Assembly: GCA_027019685.1 (NCBI GenBank)
Contig: JALUWH010000262.1
Span: forward strand, 1 to 7,296
DNA from: Ghiorsea sp.
GTDB lineage: Bacteria > Pseudomonadota > Zetaproteobacteria > Mariprofundales > Mariprofundaceae
Direction of reading: 5' to 3'
DNA: 7,296 nucleotides
The notes beneath the pieces were generated by a model. It was not told where the DNA came from. It worked only from the letters and a program-made list of their open reading frames with translations, and did no database searches. Of the stretch, positions 1-7,130 are shown piece by piece; positions within the stretch are counted from its first letter, which is position 1, and each line of letters opens with the position of its first letter. A program made the position numbers and the translations under genes.

Positions 1-1
1 G

Positions 2-658
2 CAAGACAGACCAGTGACTTTTCGTTTGTTGGATGTTGCTATTGATAAAATCAAAGTGATGGATGGTATGAATTCTGTTTTTGAAGGAGAGAATCCTGCT
101 CTGGGCTTGCGTGGCGTGCGTATGTTGTTGCAAAATAAGATAATTTTAAAAGACCAGCTTCGCGCAATCATACGTGCAGTTGGAGATGCTGAAGTATTTG
201 TTTTGGTGCCAATGGTTACCGTGGCATCAGAAATGGTGGATGTAAGGCAAGTGTTAAACGAAGTATGCCAAGATATTGGGTTTACGGGTAAAGTTTGTTT
301 GGGCTGCATGATTGAAGTTCCTGCAGCAGCTTTGGTTGCTGATACCTTAGCTCAGGTTTCAGACTTTTTCTCTATTGGTAGTAATGATTTGGTGCAGTAT
401 AGCCTCGCTGTTGACCGTACAGATGAACATGTGAGTTATTTGTATGATGCAGGGCATCCAGCGGTGATGCAGTTGTTGCAAATGACGGTGGATGCAGCGC
501 AAAAGCATAACATTCCCGTCTCAGTATGTGGTGAGCTTGCCGCAAACCCAGCTTGGCTTCATACCTTTTTAACCATGGGTATTACAAGCTTGTCGATGAG
601 TGCGCGTCATGTTTTGCAAATGCGTGAACAATTACATCATTTACGCGCCTTTTCGTAA
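2..658 (+). CDS. ptsI: Phosphoenolpyruvate-protein phosphotransferase (PTS enzyme I), C-terminal fragment
   Basis: This is the 3' part of a gene cut by the left window edge; the frame is open from base 2 and gives 218 residues. Enzyme I takes phosphate from PEP and passes it to HPr in the cytoplasm, the first step of the phosphotransferase system. The fragment is the PEP-binding TIM barrel. Expected landmarks are present in order: VTFRLLD (residues 5-11), NPALGLRG (31-38), MIEVPAA (103-109), FSIGSNDL (123-130), AVDRTD (136-141), the catalytic cysteine in VCGELA (Cys176), and SMSA (198-201). The usual GGDK after the first arginine motif reads AIDK. The protein ends soon after the barrel, so its tail is shorter than in the E. 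coli enzyme. Whether this is ptsI or the GAF-domain paralogue ptsP cannot be told without the N-terminus. The GTG at 14 is internal, not the true start. Confidence 0.93.
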   Translation, partial: QDRPVTFRLLDVAIDKIKVMDGMNSVFEGENPALGLRGVRMLLQNKIILKDQLRAIIRAVGDAEVFVLVPMVTVASEMVDVRQVLNEVCQDIGFTGKVCLGCMIEVPAAALVADTLAQVSDFFSIGSNDLVQYSLAVDRTDEHVSYLYDAGHPAVMQLLQMTVDAAQKHNIPVSVCGELAANPAWLHTFLTMGITSLSMSARHVLQMREQLHHLRAFS

Positions 659-703
659 GTTCTTCTGTAAACTTGCGACCAATGTCATAAAAAAGAGGTT
701 TTC

Positions 704-1459
704 ATGTCAGAAATTTCATTGTTTGGTGCTTTGATTGCAGGGTTATTATCATTCTTGTCGCCTTGTGTTTTGCCTTTAGTGCCTGCATATTTATCTTTTA
801 TTAGTGGTGTTTCCGTTGATGCTTTACGTGGTGATGAGGCAGTTGACCACCAGCAGGTTAGGCGTACAGCAATGATACAGTCCATGTGGTTTGTGTTGGG
901 CTTTAGTTTGGTATTTATTGCTCTGGGTGCTTCAGCATTTTGGTTGGGGCAATGGTTGTTGATGCACATGGCAACCTTAGCTAAGGCTGCAGGGCTGATT
1001 ATTATTATCTTTGGCTTGCACTATACAGGTTTGATTCGTATTCCTTTCTTGATGATGGAAGCCCGTTTAAAAACAGATAATGTTAAAGGTACAAGTGGTT
1101 TTGGGGCTTTGATTCTTGGCTCTGCCTTTGCCTTTGGTTGGACACCATGTATTGGTCCGATTTTGGGTGCTATTTTGGCTATGGCTGGAGCGCAGGGGCA
1201 AGTTGGCGAAGGCATGATGTTGTTGGTGATGTATTCTGTTGGTTTGGGTATTCCCTTTTTACTGGCTGCATTTGCGACCAATGCGTTTTTGAACTGGTCA
1301 CAACGGTTTAAACGTCATTTACATGCTGTAGAAGTTGTATCCGGCATCTTACTTATCGTGGTGGGTGCTATGATTTTCTTGGGTAGCTTCTCTACTGTGG
1401 CAGCGATATTATTAGATTATTTCCCATGGTTGGCTGACATTGAAGCGCTTGCTAGTTAG
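704..1459 (+). CDS. ccdA: Cytochrome c biogenesis protein CcdA (thiol/disulfide transporter)
   Basis: The product is a 251-residue inner-membrane protein of the CcdA/DsbD-beta family. These proteins carry reducing equivalents from cytoplasmic thioredoxin across the membrane to periplasmic thioredoxin-like partners, which reduce apocytochrome c and other substrates. Six hydrophobic segments are visible, at about residues 6-30, 58-86, 90-111, 132-157, 170-195 and 208-230. The two redox cysteines sit in the family motifs: Cys21 in LSPCVLPLVP and Cys149 in GWTPCIGP. Length and topology match short CcdA rather than full DsbD, which has extra periplasmic domains. The ATG at 704 has an AAGAGG ribosome site (693-698) five bases upstream. 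It lies 45 nt after the enzyme I gene. No periplasmic thioredoxin or cytochrome c maturation gene is in the window, so its partner is encoded elsewhere. Confidence 0.96.
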   Translation: MSEISLFGALIAGLLSFLSPCVLPLVPAYLSFISGVSVDALRGDEAVDHQQVRRTAMIQSMWFVLGFSLVFIALGASAFWLGQWLLMHMATLAKAAGLIIIIFGLHYTGLIRIPFLMMEARLKTDNVKGTSGFGALILGSAFAFGWTPCIGPILGAILAMAGAQGQVGEGMMLLVMYSVGLGIPFLLAAFATNAFLNWSQRFKRHLHAVEVVSGILLIVVGAMIFLGSFSTVAAILLDYFPWLADIEALAS

Positions 1460-1544
1460 TTGAAAAGTTGCGGTGAGGCTGATTATCTGCCACAATTTTG
1501 CTAATTCTTAGTAATTTTATAAGTAGTTACGCAGGGGTCTTCAC

Positions 1545-2606
1545 ATGAAACTTGAACTTCGCATCCTTATGTTGGCTTTATTATTATCGCCTAGTTTGCT
1601 GTTTGCCGATGCTTTTTTAATGCCTGGTACGGTAGCTAAAAGTGAGTTGGTTAAACCTTTCCCACAACCATATATTGTTAAAAAAGGCGATACTTTATGG
1701 GATATTGCTGAAGAGTATTTTGCAGATCCTTTAAAGTGGATAAAAATTTGGGAACAAAATTTGTACGTGTCTAACCCAGATTTAATTTACCCTGGTAACG
1801 AAGTTTGGTTGCGAATCAAGGAAACAAAAAAGAAGGCTGAACCTAAATCTGAAGTGGTCAAACTAGAGCCACGTATTATTTATAAACCTGCCCAGCGTAT
1901 TGAAAAGGCAATTGATACAAAGATTTTTCTTACAGCTTTGGCAAGGCAGGACTTTATTCATCCTGATGCGGTTGAGGGTGTAGGGCATATTCTTGATTCT
2001 GAAGATGAGCGCTTAAATTACGGTGCGTTTGACCGTGTATACTTGACGTTGGATGTCAAAGCGAATCCGGGTGATATTTTTGATATTTATAGAACAGGTG
2101 ACCCCGTATATAATGAAACCGAAGATGGTCAAAAGATGGCAGGTTACCTTGTTAAACATTTGGGCAAGGTTGAAGTAACATCGGTAGAAAGTGGTGTCTA
2201 CCGTGGAACAATTTTGGAAGCTTTTGAAGAAATTGGTCGTGCGGATCGTTTAAAAAGAACAAAAGCAATTGATTACAATATTGAGCCTACTTATCCCCAA
2301 GGTCCTTTGTTGGGTCACGTGATGTACATCCGAGATGATGCTGCAGAAGCAGGGCAAGGTCAGGTTTTAGGTATAGACTTGGGCTTGAAAAATGGGCTTG
2401 AGGCGGGTGCGATTCTGGGGCTATACCGCCAAGGTAGATTGGTACGTGATAAAACGTATCAAGAAGAAACATACCAAGCCTTACCTGAAGAAAAAATTGG
2501 TGAAGTGATTGTTTTGGTGCCACAAGAACATGCATCTATTGTGTTGGTCATGCGCTCTTCTTCACCCATTAATACGGGTGATATGGTTCAGGCACTGCAC
2601 CAATAA
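1545..2606 (+). CDS. tsaP: Secreted LysM protein with FlgT-C-like C-terminus, TsaP-like (type IV pilus secretin-associated)
   Basis: A 353-residue exported protein. Residues 1-21 are a signal peptide: Lys2, a hydrophobic core at about 5-20, and likely cleavage after LFA (or after ADA at 23). Residues 43-90 are a LysM peptidoglycan-binding domain, with YIVKKGDTLWDIA at the start and NPDLIYPGNEVWL at the end. A Lys/Glu-rich linker (about 91-110) follows, then a middle region, then a C-terminal module (about 270-350) with LGIDLGLKNGLEAG and a closing INTGDMV. This last module resembles the FlgT C-terminal domain. LysM plus FlgT-C is the known architecture of TsaP, which holds the type IV pilus secretin in the outer membrane; the Pseudomonas TsaP gene also lies beside dprA. 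The ribosome site is AGGGG (1533-1537), seven bases before the ATG. The family call is firm for LysM and moderate for TsaP. Confidence 0.8.
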   Translation: MKLELRILMLALLLSPSLLFADAFLMPGTVAKSELVKPFPQPYIVKKGDTLWDIAEEYFADPLKWIKIWEQNLYVSNPDLIYPGNEVWLRIKETKKKAEPKSEVVKLEPRIIYKPAQRIEKAIDTKIFLTALARQDFIHPDAVEGVGHILDSEDERLNYGAFDRVYLTLDVKANPGDIFDIYRTGDPVYNETEDGQKMAGYLVKHLGKVEVTSVESGVYRGTILEAFEEIGRADRLKRTKAIDYNIEPTYPQGPLLGHVMYIRDDAAEAGQGQVLGIDLGLKNGLEAGAILGLYRQGRLVRDKTYQEETYQALPEEKIGEVIVLVPQEHASIVLVMRSSSPINTGDMVQALHQ

Positions 2607-2625
2607 ACTATATTCTTTTCTCTAT

Positions 2626-3717
2626 ATGATAAGTCAGTCGGCGATTGATTATCTCCGATTAAGTTTGGTTTCAGGTGTTGGTGCATATACGGCACAGCAA
2701 CTTATTGAATCTTTTGGTTCAGTGGATTTAATTTGGAAGCAATCCAAACAGGCATGGTTGAACATTGAAGGTGTAGGGCCAAAATTGGCATCGGCATTAT
2801 CGATGGCGACCTCACCTCAAGCCACTCGAGACATTGAAAGCCTTGTGCAAACATGTAAGCAAGAGAATATTCATATCATTTGCCAAGATGATGATGTGTG
2901 GCCACAAGGGCTTCATAGTTGCGCAGATGCCCCTATGATTTTATATGTTCGTGGTGAATTGGCAAGTTTACAATCACCAAAAATCTTAGCCATGGTTGGG
3001 GCACGAAAAGCAAGTGCAGAAGGCAAGCTGATTGCTAGGCGTTGGTCGGCATATTGTTCTGGGCAAGAGGTGGTGGTGATTAGCGGCATGGCATCTGGCA
3101 TTGATTCAGCGGCGCATGGCGGCTCTTTGGATGCTGATTCTACTGGTATTGCAGTGTTGGGTTATGGTTTGTTGGCAGGCAGCGCGCAGCAAATACGACA
3201 AATGGATGCTTTGGCTGAAAAAGGTTGTGTGTTGAGTGAATATGCACCACATACGGTAGCTAAAGCAGGTTATTTTCCACAACGCAACCGCTTGATTGCG
3301 GGCATTTCTCAAGCTCTGATTGTGATTGAAGGTGGTTTGAAATCAGGCTCGTTGATTACGGCACGCCAAGCAGCTCAATATGGACGCGATGTATTTGCAG
3401 TGCCTGGTTCTGTGCTCAATGATATTCATGCAGGTTGTCATCAATTGATTCAAGATGGTGCAATACTGGCAACAGATGCCGCAGATGTTTTACAACAGTT
3501 GGCTTGGAAAACAGGTGAAACAAAAGGCGATTCTTACCAACCAACATCGGATATTGAAGAAAAGATTATGGGTCTATTGGCTAGGCAAATTATGCATGTG
3601 GATAGTCTTTCCGAAGATTGTGGCTTGACCGTGCACGCGCTTTCTTCCATCTTGCTGCGCCTTGAGTTGCAAGGGGCTATCGAGAAACTACCTGGTAGCC
3701 GATACACATTATGCTAA
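2626..3717 (+). CDS. dprA: DNA-processing protein DprA (Smf)
   Basis: A 363-residue cytoplasmic protein that binds incoming single-stranded DNA during natural transformation and loads RecA on it. Domains in order: an N-terminal helical/helix-hairpin-helix region (IEGVGPKLASAL, 47-58); the Rossmann-fold DprA core (about 105-290) with MVGARKAS (123-130), ISGMASGIDSAAH (152-164), FPQRNRLIAG (217-226), SGSLITARQAA (240-250) and DVFAVPG (255-261); and a C-terminal winged-helix domain (about 305-363). The open frame extends back to 2509 inside the previous gene, but the ATG at 2626 begins the recognisable homology and lies 19 nt after the previous stop, so I use it. No Shine-Dalgarno is visible before it: the 19 bases are pyrimidine-rich. 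Expression may depend on translation of the upstream gene. The usual Tyr-Pro after the VLGxGL strand is missing; the sequence there reads GSAQQI (185-190). Confidence 0.95.
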   Translation: MISQSAIDYLRLSLVSGVGAYTAQQLIESFGSVDLIWKQSKQAWLNIEGVGPKLASALSMATSPQATRDIESLVQTCKQENIHIICQDDDVWPQGLHSCADAPMILYVRGELASLQSPKILAMVGARKASAEGKLIARRWSAYCSGQEVVVISGMASGIDSAAHGGSLDADSTGIAVLGYGLLAGSAQQIRQMDALAEKGCVLSEYAPHTVAKAGYFPQRNRLIAGISQALIVIEGGLKSGSLITARQAAQYGRDVFAVPGSVLNDIHAGCHQLIQDGAILATDAADVLQQLAWKTGETKGDSYQPTSDIEEKIMGLLARQIMHVDSLSEDCGLTVHALSSILLRLELQGAIEKLPGSRYTLC

Positions 3718-3735
3718 GTTTTATAAGGGGATAAC

Positions 3736-6012
3736 ATGAGTGCAGTAGTCGTGGTGGAATCTCCAGCCAAAGCCAAAACCATAGAGAAATACCTAGGTAA
3801 AGGTTATAAAGTGCTGGCTTCCTATGGTCATGTTCGAGCCTTTCCGAAGAAAGATGGCTCTGTAGATGTAGATAATAACTTTGCATTGAAATATGAAGTG
3901 ATTGAAGATAAAAGAAAACGTTTATCGGACATTGAAAAAGCCTTAAAAAAAGCCGATGAACTTATTCTTGCCAGCGATTTGGATAGGGAAGGGGAAGCCA
4001 TTGCTTGGCATGTTGCCGATGAAATGGAAAAACGCGGTAAACTTAAAGGCAAAAAAGTTTCACGTATTACATTTAACCAAATTACACGTAAAGCCATTCA
4101 AGATGCGGTAGCCAATCCAACAGAGTTGAATATGCCTTTGGTGGATGCACAGCAGGCACGTTCAGCCTTGGATTACTTGGTGGGTTTCACATTATCACCG
4201 CTGTTGTGGCGCAAGATTCGTAGTGGCTTGTCTGCAGGACGTGTGCAATCGGTTGCCTTGCGCTTGATTTGTGAGCGAGAACAACATATTCGAGACTTTA
4301 AGCCCAAAGAATATTGGACGATTGAAGCTTCATGTATCAATGGCAAAGCTTCCAAAGCAACGTTTAAAGCATTATTACATACTTTAGATGGCAAAAAACT
4401 CACCAAATTTGATTTAAATAACCAAAAAGTAGCACAGCAAGCAGCCAAAATAGTTGAGTCAGGTAGCTTTACCGTTAGCGATGTTCAGAAGAAGAAAAGC
4501 AAACAAAATCCATCCCCGCCATTTATTACATCAACTGTACAAATGGAAGCATCACGTAAATTAGGCTTTACAGCACGAAAAACCATGCAAATTGCTCAGA
4601 AATTATATGAAGGTGAAGAGGTGGATGGTGAACGTGTGGGTTTGATTACTTATATGCGTACCGACTCTATCAATTTATCGCAAGAAGCTATTGATGAGGT
4701 GCGTGAGCAAATTCATCAACAGTTTGGTGGCGAATATGTACCATCAAAACCACGGGTATTTAAAACCAAAAGTAAAAATGCTCAAGAGGCACATGAAGCG
4801 ATTCGCCCAACCTCATTTGAACGTACGCCAGAAAGTTTAAAGGGTACATTATCAGCCGATGAGCTTAAGCTTTATGGTTTGATTTGGAAGCGTACTGTGG
4901 CATCACAAATGGAAGCTGCGGTGCTTGACCAAGTTCGCGCCGATTTAACATCGAACGGCTCCATACTTCGTGCTAATGGTTCAACCTTGGTTTTCCCTGG
5001 TTTTCGTAAGCTTTATATTGAAGGTACAGATGAACCGAATAAGGATGGTGATGAAAAAACATTGCCACCTTTAGAAGTTGGCGATGTTATTGATGTGGCA
5101 AGTGTGGAACCTAAGCAACACTTCACTGAACCTAAGCCGCGTTTCTCCGAAGCAACGTTGGTTAAAGAGCTTGAAGCTCACGGCATTGGTCGCCCATCGA
5201 CGTATGCATCGATTTTGAATGTGTTGCGTGAGCGCAAATATGTAGTGATGGATAAAAAACGCTTTGTGCCAACGGATGTGGGCGAAATTGTAAGCAAGTT
5301 TTTAACGGATTACTTTGGTGATATTGTAGATGTAAATTTCACTGCCGACATTGAAGATAAGTTGGATGCTGTGGCGCGTGGTGAACGCGAATGGAAACCC
5401 TTGTTGCATGATTTTTGGGGGCCGTTTAAAGAGCGTATTGACCACACCCAAGAACATGTAAAGCGTTCAGATGTTACCCATGAAGCAACAGACGAAATTT
5501 GCCCTGAATGCGGTAAACCCATGGCAATAAAATTGGGTAGGTATGGTAAGTTTATGGCCTGTACGGGTTACCCAGAGTGTAAAGTTGCTAAGCCACTGAA
5601 TGACAATGGTGAAGCACCTGCAGAGCCTGAGAAATCTGATCAAGTATGTGAGAAATGTAATGCTCCTATGGTCATTAAGGCTGGGCGTTATGGTAAGTTT
5701 TTGGGTTGCTCAGCTTACCCTGAGTGCAAAAACATTCAGCCTTTAGAAAAACCTGTGGATACTGGCATACCTTGCCCTACTTGCAATAAAGGTACGTTTT
5801 TAGAGAAGAAGTCGCGCAGAGGAAAAGTGTTTTATTCATGTTCACAATATCCGAAATGCAAACATGCGCTGTGGAATAAGCCGATTGATAAACCATGTCC
5901 AGAATGTGGTGCACCGTTTGTGACAATCAAAGTGACTAAACGTAATGGAACTGAGCATGTTTGTGCCAGTGAAACATGCAATTGGAAGGAACAAATCGAA
6001 GCACCCGAGTAA
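3736..6012 (+). CDS. topA: DNA topoisomerase I (type IA)
   Basis: A 758-residue enzyme that relaxes negative supercoils by cutting and passing single DNA strands. The N-terminal Toprim domain has Glu8 in VVVESPAKAKTI and the metal-binding SDLDREGEA motif (Asp81, Asp83, Glu85). The catalytic tyrosine is Tyr306 in LITYMRTDS. Other family motifs are SAGRVQSVALR (166-176), AQEAHEAIRPT (349-359) and GIGRPSTYA (483-491). The C-terminus carries four complete four-cysteine zinc-finger repeats: Cys589/592/609/615, 638/641/658/664, 680/683/702/708 and 721/724/743/748. The first two are near copies (GRYGKF...YPEC). The ATG at 3736 follows a strong AAGGGG ribosome site (3725-3730) five bases away and lies 18 nt after dprA. 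The dprA-topA order is common in bacteria. Nothing suggests damage or transfer. Confidence 0.98.
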   Translation: MSAVVVVESPAKAKTIEKYLGKGYKVLASYGHVRAFPKKDGSVDVDNNFALKYEVIEDKRKRLSDIEKALKKADELILASDLDREGEAIAWHVADEMEKRGKLKGKKVSRITFNQITRKAIQDAVANPTELNMPLVDAQQARSALDYLVGFTLSPLLWRKIRSGLSAGRVQSVALRLICEREQHIRDFKPKEYWTIEASCINGKASKATFKALLHTLDGKKLTKFDLNNQKVAQQAAKIVESGSFTVSDVQKKKSKQNPSPPFITSTVQMEASRKLGFTARKTMQIAQKLYEGEEVDGERVGLITYMRTDSINLSQEAIDEVREQIHQQFGGEYVPSKPRVFKTKSKNAQEAHEAIRPTSFERTPESLKGTLSADELKLYGLIWKRTVASQMEAAVLDQVRADLTSNGSILRANGSTLVFPGFRKLYIEGTDEPNKDGDEKTLPPLEVGDVIDVASVEPKQHFTEPKPRFSEATLVKELEAHGIGRPSTYASILNVLRERKYVVMDKKRFVPTDVGEIVSKFLTDYFGDIVDVNFTADIEDKLDAVARGEREWKPLLHDFWGPFKERIDHTQEHVKRSDVTHEATDEICPECGKPMAIKLGRYGKFMACTGYPECKVAKPLNDNGEAPAEPEKSDQVCEKCNAPMVIKAGRYGKFLGCSAYPECKNIQPLEKPVDTGIPCPTCNKGTFLEKKSRRGKVFYSCSQYPKCKHALWNKPIDKPCPECGAPFVTIKVTKRNGTEHVCASETCNWKEQIEAPE

Positions 6013-6015
6013 GCC

Positions 6016-6474
6016 ATGGCATTGGACTACCGAATAGGTCATATTGATGATATTGAGGCGGTATTTGCGCTCAATCGACAAGTGTTTGATGAGGCATGGT
6101 CTAAAACAGTGATGTTACAGTCATTGCAAGTGGGTTATGATTTGTTTGTGTGTTACCAAGAAGAAGACTTGTTGGGTTATGTGTTGAGCCAAGATATTTT
6201 ATTTGAAACGCAAGTGATGCAATTGGCTGTACGCGCGGATGTACGCCGCCAAGGCATTGCGCAACAGTTGATGAACATGTTGATGCAAGCAAAACAAGAT
6301 ATGGATGAGTTGGTATTAGAAGTCCGTGCCTCCAACCTTGGTGCCCAAGTTTTTTATAAGGCTTTGGGTTTTGTTTCTGTTGCAAAACGACCAAAATATT
6401 ATGCAAAAACCGCAAGTAAACCAAGGGAAGATGCTGTGGTGATGAGCTATAAGCCACAAGGCGCAAGTGTGTGA
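6016..6474 (+). CDS. rimI: Ribosomal protein S18 alanine N-acetyltransferase RimI (GNAT family)
   Basis: A 152-residue GNAT acetyltransferase. RimI acetylates the N-terminal alanine of ribosomal protein S18 using acetyl-CoA; some homologues act on other proteins. The acetyl-CoA pyrophosphate loop is VRRQGIA (76-82). The RimI signature follows: LEVRASNLGAQVFYKALGF (101-119), then RPKYY (125-129) and EDAVVM (138-143). Glu102 and Tyr114 align with the catalytic Glu and Tyr described for enterobacterial RimI. The length is typical. The gene starts 3 nt after the topA stop with only a weak GAG ribosome-site match (6007-6009), so it is probably coupled to topA translation. The specific S18 substrate is inferred from family signature rather than proven; a general RimI-like acetyltransferase is the alternative. 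Confidence 0.88.
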   Translation: MALDYRIGHIDDIEAVFALNRQVFDEAWSKTVMLQSLQVGYDLFVCYQEEDLLGYVLSQDILFETQVMQLAVRADVRRQGIAQQLMNMLMQAKQDMDELVLEVRASNLGAQVFYKALGFVSVAKRPKYYAKTASKPREDAVVMSYKPQGASV

Positions 6475-7028
6475 TGATAAAAACCTTATTAGAGACGGAA
6501 ACTTGGCAAGATTCTAAGTTTTCAGCCGAACTTAATCAGCTTATGAGCCCCACACAGATGCGTGTATTGCGGGTGACCAATGTATTAACAAATTTTTTAG
6601 AGCAAAAGTATGGTTTAAAGCTGGATGTGCAGTTGCATGATCAAGGTATGAGTACAGCCAGCGACATTGAGGCTGATTTATTGGGAATTTTGCCGCAAGA
6701 ACGCTGTTTACGACGTAAGGTTTCCTTAAAATCACGCGGAGAAGTTATGTTTGATGCTGAATCAGTGTTACCCTTGGATATTTTACCTGTGGAGCTTATG
6801 GCAGAGCTTGAGGCTGGCAAACGCCCTCTGGCAAACTTATTGTCTGACCAAGGGTTATTGTTGTCCCGATCGGGATTAAGTGTGACACAAGTAAAGTCTG
6901 CAGGTGTTTACCAACATTGTTGGGCAAGGCGTTCAGTGTTGCATGCACAATCGGGGGCAAAAGCCTTGGTTACGGAAGTGTTTCATGATGCAATTTGGCG
7001 CAAATTAGATTATTTAGCGAATCGTTAA
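6474..7028 (+). CDS. ubiC: Chorismate--pyruvate lyase (UbiC-like)
   Basis: A 184-residue cytoplasmic protein similar to UbiC, which splits chorismate into 4-hydroxybenzoate and pyruvate, the entry step of ubiquinone synthesis. It aligns by eye with E. coli UbiC (165 residues) over most of its length: CLRRKVSL (78-85) against the YWLRE segment with its active-site arginine; a GKRPLANLL segment (116-124) against GKTPLGRYL; WARRS (150-154) against WGRRS; and LVTEVF (165-170) against LLTELF with the active-site glutamate (here Glu168). The N-terminus is somewhat longer than in E. coli. The start is ATG 6474, which overlaps the rimI stop as TGATG. A GTG at 6471, nine bases after an AAGG (6458-6461), would add one residue and is equally possible. 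The overlap implies translational coupling with rimI. No other ubi genes are in the window. Confidence 0.8.
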   Translation: MIKTLLETETWQDSKFSAELNQLMSPTQMRVLRVTNVLTNFLEQKYGLKLDVQLHDQGMSTASDIEADLLGILPQERCLRRKVSLKSRGEVMFDAESVLPLDILPVELMAELEAGKRPLANLLSDQGLLLSRSGLSVTQVKSAGVYQHCWARRSVLHAQSGAKALVTEVFHDAIWRKLDYLANR

Positions 7029-7038
7029 ACTATAAAGC

Positions 7039-7060
7039 ATTGTTCACCTTGGTGCGCAAT
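7039..7060. repeat. Imperfect 22-bp inverted repeat, possible operator or weak hairpin
   Basis: The left arm ATTGTTCACC and right arm GGTGCGCAAT face each other across a TT centre. Outer ATTG/CAAT and inner CACC/GGTG match perfectly; of the two base pairs between them one would be a G-T wobble in RNA and the other is a mismatch. It lies 10 nt after the ubiC stop and ends two bases before a TTGACA box. No run of T follows, so it does not look like an intrinsic terminator. Dyad symmetry at about 22 bp next to a -35 box suits a dimeric regulator site, but no specific regulator is recognised and chance is possible. Confidence 0.35.
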
Positions 7061-7062
7061 AA

Positions 7063-7090
7063 TTGACACTCGTCATCAGCTCTTTAGCGT
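7063..7090 (+). promoter_or_regulatory. Candidate sigma-70-type promoter for the last gene
   Basis: A perfect -35 hexamer TTGACA (7063-7068) is followed by a 16-base spacer and a weak -10 TAGCGT (7085-7090), which keeps only the TA and final T of TATAAT. It lies in the 102-nt gap after ubiC, 40 nt ahead of the GTG start at 7131, which gives a plausible short leader. The weak -10 means an activator may be needed or that the match is by chance. Confidence 0.3.
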
Positions 7091-7130
7091 GTGGCTGCAA
7101 TTTTATGAAGGTATAGGCAAGGTATTCCAG

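Noticed and set aside
656..676. Short inverted AAGTT/AACTT after the enzyme I gene
   Set aside because: A five-base AT-rich stem with no T run is not a credible terminator.
1468..1499. Possible terminator hairpin after ccdA followed by TTTT
   Set aside because: The stem has a mismatch and two G-T pairs within eight positions and the T run is only four, too weak to call.
1498..1523. Promoter-like TTGCTA and TATAAG ahead of the LysM gene
   Set aside because: The spacer is only 14 bases and neither hexamer is a good match.
2509..2625. Upstream extension of the dprA frame by 39 codons
   Set aside because: It overlaps the end of the LysM gene, its translation is rich in Cys, Trp and His unlike DprA, and homology begins at ATG 2626.
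6101..6466. A 121-codon open frame on the minus strand opposite rimI
   Set aside because: It lies wholly opposite a clear RimI gene, shows no recognisable family features, and the other minus-strand frames here are likewise antisense to strong genes.
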